A stretch of 17,126 bases of DNA, from positions 1 through 17,126 of the forward strand of contig CALARR010000246.1 of NCBI GenBank assembly GCA_937889015.1, given 5' to 3'. Below the pieces are notes generated by a model, which did no database searches, was not told the origin of the DNA, and was given only the letters and a program-made list of their open reading frames with translations. This DNA comes from an uncultured Planctomycetales bacterium. GTDB lineage: Bacteria > Planctomycetota > Planctomycetia > Pirellulales > Thermoguttaceae. Below are positions 13,540-17,126 of this stretch, one piece after another. The position numbers were made by a program, and so were the translations under genes. Position 1 is the first letter of the stretch. Every line of letters starts with the position of its first letter.

Positions 13540-14702
13540 TCCCGAAACCCTTCCACCGCAAACCACTGCTCGCTGCCTGGCTGGTACGCGAACTTCTCCA
13601 GCACCTCGTCGGGCAGATCCACGCCCAGCCCTGGCCGGTCTGCCGGATACAGATAGCCCTCTTCGAAGCGGGGCATCTGGAGCACCAACTCGTCGCGCAG
13701 GGCCGCCTGCCGGCTGTACTCGAAGATCATCAAATTGGGCTGCGCCAGCCCCAGGTGCATGTGTGCCATGAACCCCACGCCGCTGCGGAACACGTGCGGG
13801 GCCCAGGCCAAGCCGTGCGCATGCGCATAGTCGGCAATCCGCCGTGTTTCGCTGATCCCTCCAGCATGCGTGATGTCGGCCTGGACCACATCTAAGGCCT
13901 TGTGATCGATCAGGGGCCGGGCCTCGACCAGACCGCTGAGATTTTCGCCCCCCGCAATCGGAAATCCGGCTGCCGCACACACTTCGGCATAGCCTTCCAC
14001 GTCGTCGGTCCGCACCGGTTCTTCGAGCCACATGGGCCGATAGGGGGCCAACCGCCGCACGGCATCCAGGGCGGTGGGAATCAGCCAGGGACGCGGCACA
14101 TAGCCCTGGCCGGCGTCGATAGCGACCTCGATCTGGTCACCCACGGCTGCCCTCGCGACCGACATGACGTGTTCGTCCCTCGCCGGATCGGGATATCCGC
14201 CGCGGACCTTCACGGCCGTAAAGCCGTCGTCCACGTGCCGCTTCAGTTCCGCGGCCAGGTCGGCATCGCTCTGCTCCATCCCACCGGAGGCGTAGGTCCG
14301 CAGCCGCCTCCGGAAGGCGCCGCCCAGCAACTGGTACACGGGCACCCCCAACAGCTTGCCTTGGATATCCCAGCAGGCCGTCTCAATGCCGCTGGTCACC
14401 CCCAGGGCCATGCCGCGTCGGCCCCAAAAGTGGCCAGCCTTGTATAATCGGTCGATCAGCAGGTTGGTGTCGAAGACCGATAGGTCCTTGAGCATCCGTC
14501 CGCAGAAGGTGGCCATGGCCTCGGCCACGTCGGGCAGGAAATGGCCGTCGCCGATCTCGCCCAGGCCGGTCGTACCGTCCTCGGCGGTCAATCGCACCAG
14601 AACCGTGTTCCAGACGTCGACCCTGCCGCCCGACCATTTCCACGCCTGACGCGTGCCGTAGGGCTGCGAGAGCTTGATCACTTCCAGTTTGCGAATGTTC
14701 AT
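13536..14702 (-). CDS. Enolase-superfamily sugar-acid dehydratase (mandelate racemase subgroup)
   Basis: A 388-residue protein with the N-terminal capping domain (about 1-125) and a C-terminal barrel. Metal ligands appear at Asp196 (VAIDAGQ), the WLEEP glutamates (227/228) and Glu253 (GGENLSG). Asp276 and His303 (APHVF) form the His-Asp acid/base pair of the mandelate racemase subgroup. On strand 2 the usual KxK is K165-V-R167, so the second Lys is Arg. Members dehydrate sugar acids such as galactonate, fuconate or rhamnonate to 2-keto-3-deoxy acids, and the pathway context points the same way. The ATG at 14702 gives the family-like start MNIRKLEV; a TTG 18 nt upstream is an alternative. No strong ribosome site is visible. 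It is the first of four overlapping genes and lies 82 bp after the symporter. Confidence 0.9.
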   Translation of the reverse strand: MNIRKLEVIKLSQPYGTRQAWKWSGGRVDVWNTVLVRLTAEDGTTGLGEIGDGHFLPDVAEAMATFCGRMLKDLSVFDTNLLIDRLYKAGHFWGRRGMALGVTSGIETACWDIQGKLLGVPVYQLLGGAFRRRLRTYASGGMEQSDADLAAELKRHVDDGFTAVKVRGGYPDPARDEHVMSVARAAVGDQIEVAIDAGQGYVPRPWLIPTALDAVRRLAPYRPMWLEEPVRTDDVEGYAEVCAAAGFPIAGGENLSGLVEARPLIDHKALDVVQADITHAGGISETRRIADYAHAHGLAWAPHVFRSGVGFMAHMHLGLAQPNLMIFEYSRQAALRDELVLQMPRFEEGYLYPADRPGLGVDLPDEVLEKFAYQPGSEQWFAVEGFRE

Positions 14703-14784
14703 GATGGGTTGCAAAAACAAAAGAGCAATGTTCTTTCTGCTGCGTCAGCCGGCGCACTCCATGCCTGCATCGGTCTTCGTACGA
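14703..14784 (-). other. Spacer between symporter and dehydratase genes
   Basis: An 82-bp gap. On the minus strand it ends in a T-rich run (ctcttttgtttttgc) just before the dehydratase start. I see no stable hairpin ahead of that run, so I do not call a terminator. Confidence 0.3.
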
Positions 14785-16377
14785 TCAAGCAACTTCCTCG
14801 CCCCCTGGTGGGCAACAGGCGATGGCCGCGTCTTGCCCTTTCCAGATCGTCAATCCCGCGATGGCCTGCGACGGCTCGCGTCCCAGTCCCAGGCTGGCCA
14901 GGTAGCCGACGCCGAACAACGCGGTGTTGCTCAGCGCGCTGATGAGGAAGGGATGCGGCGACCAGCGGAGGGGGGCGGGCAGAAGCCAACCGAAGTGACT
15001 GCAGGTCAGATAGACACTCGTCCCAAGCGAAACGGCGATGCCCACGTTCGCGCCGCGCCGGCCCGCACGCGTCGAAAGCATGCCCAGCAAGAACAGCCCC
15101 GCCAGGCCGCCGGCGAAGATTGCGTAGACCAAAAACACCAGATCCAGCAGCGTATCGACCGGTACCCGGGCCAGGGCCATCGCATTGACTGTCACCAGGA
15201 TTCCGCCGACCAGTGTCGTCAGCTTGGCCATCCGCAGGTAATGGGCCTCGGTCTGGTGTCTGACCAGCAACCGGCGATAGACGTCGATCTGGAAGACCAT
15301 CGCGATCGCGCTCAGGCTCGATGTGAGCGACGAAACGCCCGCCGCAATCAGGGCCCCGATGATGACCCCTTTGATCCCCGCGGGAATTCGCGTGAGGATG
15401 AAGTGCGGAAACACTTCGTCGGGACGCAACCCGGCCACCGCCGAATCGGGCAGGGTCTGAAAGTAGGCGTACAACGAGGTGCCGATGAAGAAGAAGAAAC
15501 AGAACAGCGGCACCACCCCCAGGCTCCCCACCCACAGGCCGATCCGCGCCTGCCCGTTGGTCCGCGTGGCCAGGTAACGTTGGATGATGTTCTGGTCGGC
15601 GCAATAGTACAGCAACTGGCTCGAAATCCCGTACAGCACCAGCACGCCCAAGGTCAGTTGCGAAAAATCCTCGCCCAGGCTCGCGCCCTGCAGGTGCCAG
15701 GCCGGCAGCGAAAACTTCCCGTCTCGCACGCCGACCGCGAACACCGTGCTCAGTCCCTCGGGCAGCTCGTAACAAATCAAGCCGATGCACAGCAGCGAGC
15801 CCACGGCCAGCGTCAAGGTCTGCAGCGTATCGATCCACAACACGGCCCCCAGCCCTCCCAACACCACGAAGGCCGTCATCAGCAGCCCGCACAGCAGGAT
15901 CGCCTGAGGTGGGCTCATGCCGGTCAACAGCTTCAGCGGGATGGCCAGCAGGACCAGAATCAGCCCCATCCGTCCCATCTGCAGCAGCAGGAACATGGCG
16001 CTGCCGTAAAGCCGGGCCCATGTCCCAAACCGCCGCTCCAGATACTCGTAGCCCGATGCGATTCCCACGCGCCGGTACAGGCGCAGGAAGATCAGGTCGG
16101 CCAGGATCGCGACGGCCGGCATCATCAAAAACGGAATGATCCCACCCCAGTTGCTGCGATACGCCGAGGCTGGAAAAGCCAGGAAACCCAGCGAACTGAT
16201 CGAGGCCCCAATGAACGACAGCCCCACGCGCCAGCCCGGGGCCGAACGGTCGGCCAGGAAGTAGCCCTCCGTAGTCGACGCCCCGCGCTTGCAACGCCAG
16301 GCAATCCCGGCCACGACCGCGAACATCGCGCCCAGCACCGCGTAGTCCAGGAAGCCCAAGTGGTACGCGTTGGCCAT
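14785..16377 (-). CDS. Sodium:solute symporter family (SSS) transporter
   Basis: A 530-residue inner-membrane protein with about 13 hydrophobic segments, the usual size for the SSS/SGLT family. The N-terminal half has GYFLADRSAPGW and SISSLGFLAFPASAY, typical of the first transmembrane core. Near residues 348-370, AAGVSSLTSSLSAIAMVFQIDVYR-type sequence carries the Ser/Thr cluster that binds sodium in this family. Such carriers import sugars, sugar acids, amino acids or other solutes with Na+. As the first gene of the minus-strand cluster, before a sugar-acid dehydratase, import of a sugar or sugar acid is the likely job. AGAGGG sits 9 nt before the ATG. A TAGAAT hexamer lies about 60 bp upstream (16435-16440, minus strand), but no good -35 accompanies it. 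Confidence 0.92.
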   Translation of the reverse strand: MANAYHLGFLDYAVLGAMFAVVAGIAWRCKRGASTTEGYFLADRSAPGWRVGLSFIGASISSLGFLAFPASAYRSNWGGIIPFLMMPAVAILADLIFLRLYRRVGIASGYEYLERRFGTWARLYGSAMFLLLQMGRMGLILVLLAIPLKLLTGMSPPQAILLCGLLMTAFVVLGGLGAVLWIDTLQTLTLAVGSLLCIGLICYELPEGLSTVFAVGVRDGKFSLPAWHLQGASLGEDFSQLTLGVLVLYGISSQLLYYCADQNIIQRYLATRTNGQARIGLWVGSLGVVPLFCFFFFIGTSLYAYFQTLPDSAVAGLRPDEVFPHFILTRIPAGIKGVIIGALIAAGVSSLTSSLSAIAMVFQIDVYRRLLVRHQTEAHYLRMAKLTTLVGGILVTVNAMALARVPVDTLLDLVFLVYAIFAGGLAGLFLLGMLSTRAGRRGANVGIAVSLGTSVYLTCSHFGWLLPAPLRWSPHPFLISALSNTALFGVGYLASLGLGREPSQAIAGLTIWKGQDAAIACCPPGGEEVA

Positions 16378-16698
16378 GGATTCGGGCCCTCTTTCAGGCC
16401 GCCAGCGAGGAGGGAAAGCCAGGAAGGTCCTCTGATTCTAGTCCGCCGGCCGCCGATCCGGTCTGCGCCTTTCCAAAGATCCCATCCTTGCGAGCCATTT
16501 TGTCCATCCCCGGGGCGCAAGTCGCTGGCAGGCCGGGGGGTGTCCGTGAGGCGAGGCTTGCGGGAGAACTCGTCCTTCCGCATTCCGGCCTTAGTGCACC
16601 CTTCAACCCTTGCTCGCGGGCAGGTTCGACTTTTCGGTTTACATTTCCGGCTCGGACGACGTTAATCTTCTGGAACTGGTCCAAGGAATCCGCCCTCG
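16378..16698. other. Divergent intergenic region between symporter and ECF sigma genes
   Basis: A 321-bp region that must hold the promoters for both the minus-strand cluster and the plus-strand sigma gene. A candidate promoter for the sigma gene is listed separately. On the minus strand only the isolated TAGAAT at 16435-16440 was noticed. I found no strong palindromic operator or RNA structure. Confidence 0.4.
16638..16666 (+). promoter_or_regulatory. Candidate promoter for the ECF sigma gene
   Basis: TTTACA (16638-16643) is separated by 17 bp from GTTAAT (16661-16666), matching 5/6 and 4/6 of the sigma-70 consensus. A start site near 16673 would leave a leader of about 26 nt containing AAGGA at 16683-16687, 11 nt before the ATG. 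Spacing is coherent throughout, but planctomycete promoters are poorly defined. Confidence 0.4.
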
Positions 16699-17126
16699 AT
16701 GAACCTCCCCAACCCGCCCAACGACCCTCCCGAGCCTGCTGGCGAGCGGTTCTCTCGCCTCCTGGTGGCTCATACGCAGCGGATCTACGGCTTCATCTTC
16801 GCCCTGGTCCACGACCACGCCGCCGCACACGATATCCTCCAGGATGTGAGCGCCGTGCTGTGGCGCAAGTTCGATCGTTTTGAGCCGGGCACCGACTTCG
16901 GGGCCTGGGCGATGAGCGTCGCTCGGCTGTCGATCTTCGAGTGGCGGCGTGCCCAGAAGCACCTCCCGCTGCAACTGGACGACGAGCAACTAGGCCTGCT
17001 GGCCGACGAGGCTATGGCCGTGGGCTGCCAGTTCGAGGCGCGGCGCGAGGCACTTCAGCGATGCCTGGAAAAGCTGGCGGGCCGGGACCGGCAACTGCTG
17101 GCCGCACGCTACGAGGAGGATCAGTC
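16699..17126 (+). CDS. ECF RNA polymerase sigma factor, Rhodopirellula/Verrucomicrobium-type (3' end outside window)
   Basis: 142 codons are visible before the window ends in mid-gene. Region sigma-2 covers about residues 20-85, with AAHDILQDVSAVLWRKF and the following FEPGTDFGAWAMSVAR, a pattern I associate with the planctomycete/verrucomicrobial ECF family (TIGR02989-like). Region sigma-4 begins at ALQRCLEKLAGRDRQLL (about 120 on) and is cut. A Pro-rich 14-residue N-terminus precedes it. Such factors direct polymerase to specific promoters and are often followed by a membrane FecR-like or LamG-containing partner, which would lie outside the window. It is divergent from the sugar cluster, so it may or may not regulate it. 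No other regulator is present in the window. Confidence 0.92.
   Translation, partial: MNLPNPPNDPPEPAGERFSRLLVAHTQRIYGFIFALVHDHAAAHDILQDVSAVLWRKFDRFEPGTDFGAWAMSVARLSIFEWRRAQKHLPLQLDDEQLGLLADEAMAVGCQFEARREALQRCLEKLAGRDRQLLAARYEEDQ

Noticed and set aside
12778..14031. 417-codon version of the metallo-hydrolase with a long N-terminal extension
   Set aside because: The extension lies inside the dehydratase gene in another frame and is Arg/Gly-rich; the ATG at 13539 fits the ATGA overlap and family length.
14674..16665. Plus-strand open frame of 663 codons opposite the symporter
   Set aside because: Gln/His/Arg-rich shadow of a membrane protein gene whose hydrophobic segments are obvious on the minus strand.

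Overview
The window looks like chromosomal DNA from a planctomycete (Planctomycetota, possibly Pirellulales). This is an inference from four things: high GC with G/C-rich third codon positions; an ECF sigma factor resembling the Rhodopirellula/Verrucomicrobium group; a bacterial microcompartment (BMC) shell gene next to sugar-catabolic genes; and a cluster of large secreted glycoside hydrolases with no SusC/SusD genes. No rRNA, tRNA, insertion sequence, integrase or CRISPR array was recognised.

Layout. 1-404 is the 3' end of a plus-strand gene for a low-complexity, acidic-tailed protein. 405-964 has no gene but is packed with repeats: three REP-like hairpins each preceded by GTAG, and several short arrays with a 7-bp period but different units. 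From 965 to 16377 eleven genes all run on the minus strand. In transcription order they are: Na+/solute symporter; enolase-superfamily sugar-acid dehydratase; metallo-beta-lactamase-fold hydrolase; DHDPS-family aldolase 2; SDR dehydrogenase; (217-bp gap) beta-helix protein; GH106-like protein with a Tat signal; DUF6259-like glycosidase with an inserted carbohydrate-binding domain; GH26 mannanase; DHDPS-family aldolase 1; and a tandem-domain BMC-T shell protein. A 321-bp divergent intergenic region then leads to a plus-strand ECF sigma gene cut by the window end.

How the genes may work together. Four secreted or exported proteins would release sugars, perhaps deoxy sugars, from plant or algal polysaccharide. 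The symporter would import sugars or sugar acids. The SDR, the MBL-fold hydrolase (as a lactonase), the dehydratase and a DHDPS-family aldolase are the four enzyme roles of a non-phosphorylative sugar pathway: sugar to lactone to acid to 2-keto-3-deoxy acid to pyruvate plus an aldehyde. The dehydratase, hydrolase, aldolase 2 and SDR genes overlap each other by 4-8 bp, so they are probably translated together.

The most interesting point is the distal pair. Aldolase 1 overlaps the BMC-T gene by ATGA and ends in a linker plus an amphipathic helix that looks like a BMC encapsulation peptide. This suggests a microcompartment, or a satellite locus of one, in which a class I pyruvate aldolase makes an aldehyde inside the shell. 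The well-known planctomycete compartment instead uses a fuculose-phosphate-type aldolase. Neither the substrate nor the encapsulation is proven by the sequence alone.
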